This document shows, piece after piece, positions 1-6,054 of a stretch of DNA of 9,422 nt (positions are counted from its first letter, which is position 1; every line of letters starts with the position of its first letter). The stretch is from Bacillota bacterium. Lineage in GTDB: Bacteria; Bacillota; Clostridia; Lachnospirales; Lachnospiraceae. The position numbers and the translations under genes were made by a program. Below the pieces are notes generated by a model. It did not search any database. It saw nothing but the letters and a program-made list of their open reading frames with translations, and was not told the origin of the DNA. The stretch is from NCBI GenBank assembly GCA_023413555.1, contig JAEZPG010000126.1, positions 1-9,422 on the forward strand, written 5' to 3'.

Positions 1-31
1 AATTAGATACCTTATATACTCACCCTTTATT

Positions 32-242
32 TTAATTTTTATTCAGTAGATTTTTATAGCTGATATCCATACCAAAAGCTCCGAGATGTGCTGTAATCAC
101 AATAGAGTAGACTGCTACAGATAAGAATCACGGCAATGATTTCAAATACTGCTGGATGAAAGGACATACGGAAGGCCGGACGACCTACCTGCTTTAAGTC
201 TCTAATATCTAAGGATAGACCGGCTTTGATTAAGATGTAAGC
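32..242 (-). pseudogene. Remnant of a cation:proton antiporter (CPA/NhaP type), internally deleted
   Basis: Read on the minus strand, bases from about 239 down to about 125 encode a stretch beginning YILIKAGLSLDIRDLKQVG and continuing RPAFRMSFHPAVFEIIAVI. This resembles the N-terminal membrane region of bacterial cation:proton antiporters. At about 122-131 the match jumps to another frame, which reads LSVAVYSIVITAHLGAFGMD and ends at a TAA at 32-34. That is the typical extreme C-terminus of the same family (AVLSILITAPLGAxGID). The few hundred residues that normally lie between are missing. An in-frame TAA sits just upstream at 243-245, and no start codon or ribosome binding site is visible. 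A functional antiporter has about 400 residues or more, so this is a dead relic. The family call rests on remembered motifs, not on a search. Confidence 0.72.
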
Positions 243-282
243 TTAACTTTTGATATATGGCGGCTAATGACAAAGATAGATA

Positions 283-335
283 ACAGAAAAAGCTGATGAC
301 TTCCGCGACAATTTAATCACAGAAGTCATCAGCTT
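283..335 (-). terminator. Rho-independent terminator of the leftward transport operon
   Basis: The arms AGCTGATGACTTC (291-303) and GAAGTCATCAGCT (322-334) are perfect inverted repeats of 13 bp, extended to 14 bp by the A290/T335 pair, around an 18-base loop. On the minus strand the stem is followed directly by TTTTTCTGTT, so it terminates leftward transcription. There is no T-run on the plus-strand side. It lies about 190 bases past the stop codon of the isomerase gene, the last gene of the operon, and also separates that operon from the antiporter relic. Confidence 0.8.
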
Positions 336-526
336 ATAAGTAGTTTTGGTTTCCCATGGGAGTACTTCATTCCCTTTTATTACCAATAAATCTTCTTTGT
401 ATTTATAACATACTTACAGTTTATATGCAATCCACATTTTATAGTCACTGAAGGTTTTGATAGGATAAAGATTCAAAAACATTGTGTCCTATATTCTTTC
501 CTTTGGAGCAGTATTGCTTTAATTAT
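336..526. other. Intergenic stretch without a recognisable gene
   Basis: This is the untranslated tail between the isomerase stop codon and the operon terminator. Both strands were read. The only open frame with a start is a 22-codon minus-strand frame at 414-482, which resembles nothing I recognise and has only a distant purine-rich stretch upstream. I see no repeats or tRNA. A short GGGA/TCCC pairing near 355-375 is too weak to call. Confidence 0.6.
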
Positions 527-1099
527 TTATTCAACATTCCTATGTCTGCTCTCCATTTCATTATGGCTTACTTGCAGATCCTCTTCTAACAGCATAATAA
601 TTATATCAAAAAGCATATATAGATGCTGCTCAAATAAATTACCCATTGGTTGAATAGAAGGAACGGCTCTCTCATCTGTCCCATTATAAACAGCTGCTGG
701 GACAAACAGTGTGAAATCCGCCATTTGAGGACAAGGCTTGTTTGGAGAGCCAGTTACTACCGCTACAGTAGCACCTGCCTGTCTTGCCATTTTAGTAACA
801 TAGGTAATATGACCAATAGCTCCGGAGCCATTTGTAGCAATAAATAAATCTCCTTTACGTATTCCAGGTGTTGTATCATCCCATATCCAGTGAGTTTCTT
901 TTCCCAAATGCATCAATCGCATAGCAAAACCTCTAGTAGAAATTCCTTCTCTTCCGACACCCATCATAAATATCCTATTGGATTTTTTTATTAATTCCAT
1001 AAATCGTACTAGTTCTTCTATATCTTGCCTTTTAAATACTTCTATATGTTCCTTTATAATAGTCTCATATAGTGATAGGTATTTATGTTCTATATTCAT
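527..1099 (-). CDS. hxlB: SIS-domain sugar-phosphate isomerase, 6-phospho-3-hexuloisomerase (HxlB) family
   Basis: Predicted cytosolic isomerase of about 190 residues, the usual length for HxlB, which interconverts D-arabino-3-hexulose 6-phosphate and fructose 6-phosphate. Family hallmarks are visible: the SIS phosphosugar-binding segment GVGREGISTRGFAMRLMHLG, an ATNGSG loop for phosphate binding, the C-terminal SIQPMGNLFEQ motif carrying the glutamate proposed as catalytic, and a tail with the HNEMESRHRNVE pattern. I chose the ATG at 1099, because GAAAGGAG (1108-1115) sits 8 bases upstream; the longer frame would need a TTG at 1117 that overlaps this site. It is the last gene of the transporter operon, 24 bases after the second permease. 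The usual partner HxlA (3-hexulose-6-phosphate synthase) is absent from the window, so a role in formaldehyde fixation is not supported here. A role in catabolism of the imported sugar is the better inference. It could act on a related ketose phosphate. Confidence 0.85.
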   Translation of the reverse strand: MNIEHKYLSLYETIIKEHIEVFKRQDIEELVRFMELIKKSNRIFMMGVGREGISTRGFAMRLMHLGKETHWIWDDTTPGIRKGDLFIATNGSGAIGHITYVTKMARQAGATVAVVTGSPNKPCPQMADFTLFVPAAVYNGTDERAVPSIQPMGNLFEQHLYMLFDIIIMLLEEDLQVSHNEMESRHRNVE

Positions 1100-1123
1100 T
1101 CTGTTTACTCCTTTCAATAAATC

Positions 1124-2152
1124 TTATTTTGAGGATGGTATCAATAGATTTTTCATACTTTGCTTTAATATACTCTTCTTTGTTTGGGTATCTACAATGT
1201 GGTTCAAGCCTAATACTACTACAAGCATAACTCCCCAGATTAATTTCTTAGTATAAGGTGAAAGTGATAGAATGGTAAATGCACTTGACATAATCTGCAT
1301 CATAACTATGGCTATAATGACACCCTGTACCTTTCCCTTTCCTCCGTTTGGACTAATTCCACCTATTACACACACTATCATCGTTTGCAACAAGTAAGAA
1401 TCCCCATAGCCTACCTTAGCAGAATTTACACGGCTTAATATAATTAGCCCTGCTAATCCTGCTAACAATCCTGTAATCATAAAAACCAAGATACCTATTT
1501 TCTCATTATTAATGGCACTGAACCTAGCAGCAACGGGATTTCCACCATACAAGTATAATTTTCTACCAAAACCTGTGAAAGCCAAAACGAAGCCTATTAT
1601 CAACGACACTATGATAAATAACCAGAAGATAGTTGGTAAACCAAGAAACACTGCAGTTCCAAATTTAGCAAACGCAGGTTCAATATTGCCCACACTAGAA
1701 CCACCTGTAATTGCCATTCCAATTCCCTGTATCAGCGTCATTGTTCCTAATGTTGCAATCAAAGACGGAGCTGAAGTTTTTGCTATAATTATTCCATTTA
1801 TAGCCCCGAAAATCAAACTTGTAAGGACAGCTATCAGCAATGCAAGTACAATACGAACAATTCCTTCAGTTCCGAAGGCCCATGTTCCATTTAATACATA
1901 GGCTGTAAAAATTCCTATCGTATTGGCACTAGCTATAATGGAAAGGTCGATTCCACCTACCATATTGGATAACATCATAGCAAGTGCTAAAAACCCAAAC
2001 TCAGGTATACGAAATGCCATAGATTGAATATTTCTTAAAGAATACATGGAACCACCAAAAGCAATTGCTGAACTAATTGACACAATTAAGACAACTCCAA
2101 CTAATATACTAAAATCCATATCCTTTTGAAATATTTTTTTAAAATGTCTCAT
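1124..2152 (-). CDS. Sugar ABC transporter permease, RbsC/BPD_transp_2 type (second permease)
   Basis: Integral membrane protein of 342 residues forming part of the translocation channel of a ribose-type (CUT2) importer. It is strongly hydrophobic with about 8-10 membrane segments. Family motifs include MVGGIDLSI near residues 64-72, the cytoplasmic loop YGGNPVAARFSAIN that contacts the ATPase, and VIGGISPNGGKGKVQG near the C-terminus. The start ATG at 2152 is preceded by AGGAGGGG at a good distance, and this ribosome binding site overlaps the stop codon of the previous permease (the gap is 12 bases), which suggests coupled translation. Together with the preceding gene it makes a heteromeric permease pair, as in Lsr (AI-2), RhaPQ (rhamnose) and YtfT/YjfF systems. 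The cargo cannot be read from the permease. Confidence 0.9.
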   Translation of the reverse strand: MRHFKKIFQKDMDFSILVGVVLIVSISSAIAFGGSMYSLRNIQSMAFRIPEFGFLALAMMLSNMVGGIDLSIIASANTIGIFTAYVLNGTWAFGTEGIVRIVLALLIAVLTSLIFGAINGIIIAKTSAPSLIATLGTMTLIQGIGMAITGGSSVGNIEPAFAKFGTAVFLGLPTIFWLFIIVSLIIGFVLAFTGFGRKLYLYGGNPVAARFSAINNEKIGILVFMITGLLAGLAGLIILSRVNSAKVGYGDSYLLQTMIVCVIGGISPNGGKGKVQGVIIAIVMMQIMSSAFTILSLSPYTKKLIWGVMLVVVLGLNHIVDTQTKKSILKQSMKNLLIPSSK

Positions 2153-2164
2153 CCAAATCCCCTC

Positions 2165-3163
2165 CTATTCTGTAAAAATCAGATTCTTTCTGTTCTTCAT
2201 TCTCTCTTGATAAGATGTAATTGCAACTGCAAATACAAGAATTGCACCAACAAAAAGATTATTCCAGGAAGAGGATAAGCCGATAAGTATCAAAGTGGAA
2301 TTAAGTAAATAAATAATTAATACCCCAAGAATGGTACCGAAGATCTTTCCTTGTCCACCAGTGATTTTGGCACCACCAATAACAACTGCTGCTACTACCA
2401 TAAGCTCATCGCCAACCATCTTGTTTGGATACAATGCATTTACTTGTGCTGCATAAACAATACCCATCATACCTGCAAGAGCTCCAGAAAATGCATATAC
2501 AAACAGGCGTATCTTAATAGGATTAAATCCAGCCCTTCTAGCTGACTCCTCACTATTTCCAATGGCCACAATTCCTCGTCCAATCATAGTTTTTCTTAAT
2601 AGTAGATAGGTTAATAAGGCAGCTATCAAAACAGGAATTATTGAGACCGTTAATCCTGTGGTTCCATTTTCTGTTGTTACTTGCAACAATGTTCCTCGTC
2701 CAAACTCCTGTAAGGAAGAAGGTAATACTCCGGAACCAAACGATTTATCCCCGATAAATGTAGTCATGATTCCATGAAACAGATTCTGAGTGCCTAGCGT
2801 TATTATAAATGGGGGAAGTTTTAACCAATTAATAAGTAATGCATTAAACAGACCAAGACATATACCTATTGATGTAGATATGACAAATGCAACAATAAGA
2901 CTATTGATACCTGTCTGGATCATAATGAATAATGATGTATAACTTCCAAACAGAGCTATTGCCATAAATGAGACATCTATTCCTCCTGATATCATTACCA
3001 CTAGCAATCCGATTGCAACTATCATAGTAGTAGAAGAAGTTTTTACAATATCAAATAATGTCTGAATTTGTAAAAATCCCGGGTTTTTTATGCTAACAAA
3101 AATACTATACACCACTATGATAATTAGTAGCATTCTTTGAAATTGATCTGATTTTTTTGTCAT
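2165..3163 (-). CDS. Sugar ABC transporter permease, RbsC/BPD_transp_2 type (first permease)
   Basis: Integral membrane protein of 332 residues, the normal length for RbsC-like permeases. Motifs seen are VMISGGIDVSFMAI near residues 56-69, LPPFIITLGTQNLFHG, the coupling loop IGNSEESARRAGFNPIKIRL and VVIGGAKITGGQGKIFG. Its ATG at 3163 overlaps the TGA of the ATPase gene as ATGA, with AGGAGGTG just upstream, so translation is probably coupled and stoichiometry tied to the ATPase. It clearly differs in sequence from the second permease, so the channel is a heterodimer rather than two copies of a recent duplicate. Confidence 0.9.
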   Translation of the reverse strand: MTKKSDQFQRMLLIIIVVYSIFVSIKNPGFLQIQTLFDIVKTSSTTMIVAIGLLVVMISGGIDVSFMAIALFGSYTSLFIMIQTGINSLIVAFVISTSIGICLGLFNALLINWLKLPPFIITLGTQNLFHGIMTTFIGDKSFGSGVLPSSLQEFGRGTLLQVTTENGTTGLTVSIIPVLIAALLTYLLLRKTMIGRGIVAIGNSEESARRAGFNPIKIRLFVYAFSGALAGMMGIVYAAQVNALYPNKMVGDELMVVAAVVIGGAKITGGQGKIFGTILGVLIIYLLNSTLILIGLSSSWNNLFVGAILVFAVAITSYQERMKNRKNLIFTE

Positions 3164-4689
3164 TTGGACACCTCCTGCTGTAAGGCAGTATTTACATTAT
3201 TGCTGATTATATCTGCAAGCATTATATCTGCTCCATCCTCTTCCAATTCATCCTCTTCAAATTTTCTAACACATTTTCCATTTGCCAGGACCAAAACCAT
3301 GTTACAATTTGCTAAAATCTCTTGAATCTCATCTGAAATCAGGATGATTGCCATTCCATTATCAGCAAATCTATGTATCTGCTCATAGATTTCAGCCTTA
3401 GACCCAATATCGATTCCAACAGTAGGGGTATCCATGATAAAAATCTTAGGATTTGTTGCTGTCCATTTTCCAATAACTACTTTTTGCTGATTTCCACCAG
3501 ATAGTGTGCCGACAACGGTTTCAATTGATGGAGTTCTTACCTTCAATTCCTCTACATACTTCTTAGCAATTTTAGATTCTTCTTTTTTATTAAGCATACC
3601 TCTTTTGCAAATAGTATCTATTAATGCAGAAGATACATTTTCTGTTATCTTTCTTTCAACAAATAACCCCTGATTAAATCTATCCTCTGGCAAAAGTGCT
3701 ATACCACATTGATTGGCTTCCATAGGTGATTTGATATCTATCTGATTACCATTGACTTTTATGCTTCCGCTTTGTATCTTATTAAGTCCAAATAACGACA
3801 TTGCCAATTCTGTTCTTCCTGAGCCCAAAAGACCTGTCAAACCGATAATATCCCCTGGACGAATTGTAAGATTAATCTCTTCATATTGTCCTTTCCGTGT
3901 AAGGTTTTCTATTTCCAAAATAGGCGTATCCTCCTTACAAGTTCTATGATATCTAGGATATTCTATTTCACGTCCCGTCATATAAAATGCTAGTCTCTTT
4001 TCATCCAAATCCTTACTTCGAAAATCCCCAATTTTATTACCATTTCTAAAGATAGTAATGGTATCCGCTACTATAAATACTTCATCTAATTTATGACTGA
4101 TAAAAACAATTGCTAGACCCTTTTTCTTTAAATCCATCATAATTTGCATTAAACGATCTACTTCGGTCTTTGTCAATGCTGTGGTGGGTTCATCCATAAT
4201 CAATATTTTTGCATTCTGTGAAAGTGCTCTGCAAATTGCTACTAATTGCCTATTTGCCATAGAAGTCTCTCCTATGGTTTCATCGAGATTCATTTTTACT
4301 CCAATTTTATCTAGTTGCTCCTGTGCAATTGATTTTATTTTTTTCCAATTTACTATTTTATTTTTGTCAGACTTTAATTTACTGATTGCAATATTCTCAG
4401 CAACAGTCATATGCTGAAAAAGTGACAAATCCTGATAAATAACCTGAATCCCTTTATCTATTGCCTCAATTGGTGAAAGTGATTTGTACTCTTTACCTTC
4501 AATTCTAATTACACCTTTGTCTGCTGTATAAACACCAGAAATACATTTTACAAGTGTTGACTTTCCACAGCCATTTTCTCCTGCAAGGCAATGAATTTCC
4601 CCTGCATTGATTGTAAGATCAATATGATTCAGTGCACGAACACCTACAAAAGATTTACTCAAATTGTTAACGCTAAGAATAGGTTCCAT
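3160..4689 (-). CDS. Sugar ABC transporter ATPase with two nucleotide-binding domains (RbsA/MglA type)
   Basis: Cytoplasmic ATPase of 509 residues carrying both nucleotide-binding domains in one chain, as in ribose-type importers. Domain 1 has Walker A GENGCGKST (37-45), Walker B MDEPT with Glu167 and a switch His199, but its signature is TSMANRQL (142-149) rather than LSGGQ. Domain 2 has an A-loop of GLLGSGRTE (286-294, Arg in place of the Walker Lys, usual in this family) and an intact LSGGNQQK (396-403), but its Walker B reads MDTPTVGID, with Thr421 where the catalytic Glu is expected. The composite sites are therefore asymmetric. I start it at the ATG at 4689, with GGAGG (4697-4701) 7 bases upstream. 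The longer frame would use a GTG at 4723-4725 inside the intercistronic hairpin. It sits between the binding-protein and permease genes and overlaps the first permease by 4 bases. Confidence 0.92.
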   Translation of the reverse strand: MEPILSVNNLSKSFVGVRALNHIDLTINAGEIHCLAGENGCGKSTLVKCISGVYTADKGVIRIEGKEYKSLSPIEAIDKGIQVIYQDLSLFQHMTVAENIAISKLKSDKNKIVNWKKIKSIAQEQLDKIGVKMNLDETIGETSMANRQLVAICRALSQNAKILIMDEPTTALTKTEVDRLMQIMMDLKKKGLAIVFISHKLDEVFIVADTITIFRNGNKIGDFRSKDLDEKRLAFYMTGREIEYPRYHRTCKEDTPILEIENLTRKGQYEEINLTIRPGDIIGLTGLLGSGRTELAMSLFGLNKIQSGSIKVNGNQIDIKSPMEANQCGIALLPEDRFNQGLFVERKITENVSSALIDTICKRGMLNKKEESKIAKKYVEELKVRTPSIETVVGTLSGGNQQKVVIGKWTATNPKIFIMDTPTVGIDIGSKAEIYEQIHRFADNGMAIILISDEIQEILANCNMVLVLANGKCVRKFEEDELEEDGADIMLADIISNNVNTALQQEVSK

Positions 4690-4696
4690 CGTCCTG

Positions 4697-4701
4697 CCTC
4701 C
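4697..4701 (-). promoter_or_regulatory. Ribosome binding site that fixes the ATPase start
   Basis: GGAGG on the minus strand lies 7 bases before the ATG at 4689. It rules in this start over the in-frame GTG at 4723-4725, which falls inside a hairpin arm and has no such site. Confidence 0.8.
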
Positions 4702-4719
4702 AAAAGATAATATTGTTAA

Positions 4720-4753
4720 TAACACTGCCCAATATCATTATCAGGCAGTGTTA
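4720..4753 (-). terminator. Intercistronic hairpin after the binding-protein gene (attenuator or mRNA stabiliser)
   Basis: TAACACTGCC (4720-4729) and GGCAGTGTTA (4744-4753) form a perfect 10-bp stem with a 14-base loop, within the 76-base gap between the binding protein and the ATPase. On the minus strand the stem is followed by TTAACAATATTATC, not a T-run, so full termination is unlikely. Hairpins at this point of binding-protein operons are known to protect the upstream message and raise binding protein above the membrane components. That role is inferred here. Confidence 0.7.
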
Positions 4754-4765
4754 GCAAACCATTAT

Positions 4766-5866
4766 TTAGAAATTATAATCATCGATATTGTCACCTGTGA
4801 ATTCAAGTGGTGCATTACCAAAACCAATACTACCTTCTACCTCAATTTTCTCATAGCCTGTAGCTTTTAAATCAGTCCCAGTTTCAATACCCTGTCCTGA
4901 CGCAATTAGGTATGCAGCGTAGCATGTAGCATATCCAGCATCTGCAGGTCTCCAGCAAAGTCCATTGGACATAGAACCATCTTTTAAGTATGTAGATGAC
5001 ATAGAAGGAAGAGCCAGCGATACAACTTTTACTGTTCCATCCTTGTTATTTTCCTTAAGTGCTTCACAGATTCCACCACCATGAGCGGAGCAATCAAAGA
5101 AGCCAGCAATATCCGGATATGCTTTTAATATTTCAAGTGCTTTGCTATGCGCTCCCTCTACACTATTTCCGTCTTCATAAGGCTCTTTTGATACATTCTC
5201 CATATCAGGATATTTTTTTTCAAGGTAAGCAACTGCAGCATTGTACCACTCCATATGCGTTTCCATTGTTAATCCACCAACGATACCTGCATACTTACCT
5301 TTTCCACCCATTGCAGTAGCTAGCTTTTCTGCAAATAATTCACCAAAGGTTGCATTCACAAATGCTTCAATATCAAGATCAACTTTATCAGCAATACCAG
5401 GTGCTTCGTGGGTAACAACTACAATCCCAGCATCTCTAGCTTTTTGAATGGTAGGAATTAATGCATTCGGATCGTTTGGAACCACACAAATAGCATCTAC
5501 ATCTTGAGCAATCAAATCTTCCATAATAGAAATCTGGCTAGCGGCATCTCCCGTTTCAGGAACCTGAACAGATACATTTAATCCTGTATCTTTTTTTAAC
5601 TGCTCAATACCGGAAGCCATATCATCAAACCATGAATCAGATTGCTTTACAATCATAACCACTTTATAATCTGCTGGATCAGCTCCCTTATCTGCGCCTT
5701 TATCTCCTGTCTCATCTGCAGGTTCCTTGGAAGGCTTTGTGGATGTATCCTCGGTTTTTGGTGACGATTGATCCTTATCATTTGTTTTATTATTGCCACC
5801 ACATCCTACCAACATTGTAGACACCATAGCAACAATCAGAACTACTACCATAATCTTTTTCATCAT
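4766..5866 (-). CDS. Sugar ABC transporter substrate-binding lipoprotein, RhaS/LsrB-like
   Basis: Extracellular, membrane-anchored binding protein of 366 residues. Residues 1-21 form a lipoprotein signal peptide (MMKKIMVVVLIVAM core) ending in the lipobox LVGC, with Cys22 to be lipidated. Residues 23-67 are a charged Asp/Lys/Thr/Ser-rich linker including a DKGADKGAD repeat. The rest is a type 1 periplasmic-binding fold: KVVMIVKQSDSWFDDMASGI opens lobe 1, followed by IAQDVDAICVVPND, the hinge-region VVVTHEAP, and WRPADAGYATCYAAYLIASG near the end. These phrases match the rhamnose (RhaS) and AI-2 (LsrB) branch better than RbsB or GGBP, but ligand specificity cannot be assigned. AAGGAGG lies 7 bases before the first of two adjacent ATG codons. 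It is the first gene of the operon and starts at the divergent control region. Confidence 0.92.
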   Translation of the reverse strand: MMKKIMVVVLIVAMVSTMLVGCGGNNKTNDKDQSSPKTEDTSTKPSKEPADETGDKGADKGADPADYKVVMIVKQSDSWFDDMASGIEQLKKDTGLNVSVQVPETGDAASQISIMEDLIAQDVDAICVVPNDPNALIPTIQKARDAGIVVVTHEAPGIADKVDLDIEAFVNATFGELFAEKLATAMGGKGKYAGIVGGLTMETHMEWYNAAVAYLEKKYPDMENVSKEPYEDGNSVEGAHSKALEILKAYPDIAGFFDCSAHGGGICEALKENNKDGTVKVVSLALPSMSSTYLKDGSMSNGLCWRPADAGYATCYAAYLIASGQGIETGTDLKATGYEKIEVEGSIGFGNAPLEFTGDNIDDYNF

Positions 5867-5924
5867 TATTCTTCCTCCTTGTACTGTAATAGATTTTATG
5901 ACATCTCTTTATCTGTACAATACT

Positions 5925-5953
5925 ATTATAAATTACATTAATTTGATATTATA
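5925..5953 (-). promoter_or_regulatory. Candidate activator-dependent promoter of the transporter operon
   Basis: On the minus strand a perfect TATAAT is found at 5925-5930. The hexamer 17 bases upstream (5948-5953) is a poor -35, as expected for a promoter needing an AraC-type activator. The start point would be near 5918, giving a leader of about 50 bases. A second TATAAT at 5948-5953 with TAGATA at 5971-5976 (17-base spacing) is an alternative with a better -35. The choice cannot be made from sequence alone. Confidence 0.5.
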
Positions 5954-5958
5954 TACAT

Positions 5959-5992
5959 ATATCCGAGGTGTATCTACAAATTTCCGACTTTT
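5959..5992. promoter_or_regulatory. Candidate operator: two direct repeats 21 bp apart
   Basis: Plus-strand ATATCCGAGGTGT (5959-5971) and ATTTCCGACTTTT (5980-5992) agree at 9 of 13 positions, including the core TCCGA (5962-5966 and 5983-5987). Their offset is 21 bp, two helical turns, the geometry AraC-family dimers use. The centres lie at about -47 and -68 from the start inferred for the TATAAT at 5925-5930, close to the arrangement of the araI half-sites. Binding by the response regulator encoded at 7835-9370 is inferred. Confidence 0.42.
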
Positions 5993-6004
5993 CATAATCA
6001 TATA

Positions 6005-6033
6005 TTGTTAATTGCTGTTATTTCTTATATACT
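6005..6033 (+). promoter_or_regulatory. Candidate promoter of the two-component genes
   Basis: TTGTTA at 6005-6010 and TATACT at 6028-6033 are separated by 17 bases, a good vegetative sigma-A match. Transcription would start near 6040, leaving only about 15 bases before the ATG at 6055, just enough to include the purine-rich ribosome binding site GAAAGGAAG. It faces away from the operon promoter. Confidence 0.5.
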
Positions 6034-6054
6034 TTTGTTAGAAAGGAAGATAGT

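Noticed and set aside
414..482. A 22-codon minus-strand frame starting at the ATG at 480-482 between the isomerase gene and the terminator.
   Set aside because: It is too short, has no well-placed ribosome binding site, and its translation resembles no family I recognise. Such frames are expected by chance here.
1512..1901. A 129-codon open frame on the plus strand.
   Set aside because: It lies entirely opposite the second permease gene, whose membrane-protein motifs are unmistakable; its own translation is a low-information antisense shadow.
4690..4725. Longer N-terminus for the ATPase, starting at GTG 4723-4725.
   Set aside because: The extra 12 residues do not resemble ABC ATPases, the GTG sits in a hairpin arm, and a perfect GGAGG precedes the ATG at 4689.
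5690..5720. DKGADKGAD tandem repeat in the binding protein as a sign of replication slippage.
   Set aside because: The repeated codons differ at synonymous positions and the segment is part of an ordinary low-complexity lipoprotein linker.
5879..5920. TTGTAC/GTACAA inverted repeat in the leader of the binding-protein gene, considered as a riboswitch or operator.
   Set aside because: Only 6 bp pair across a 30-base loop, with no further structure and no known riboswitch core, so chance is sufficient.
5975..6000. Possible catabolite-repression (cre) site around TGAAAAGTCGGAAAT on the minus strand.
   Set aside because: The central CG is out of register with the cre consensus, and the symmetric half is missing.
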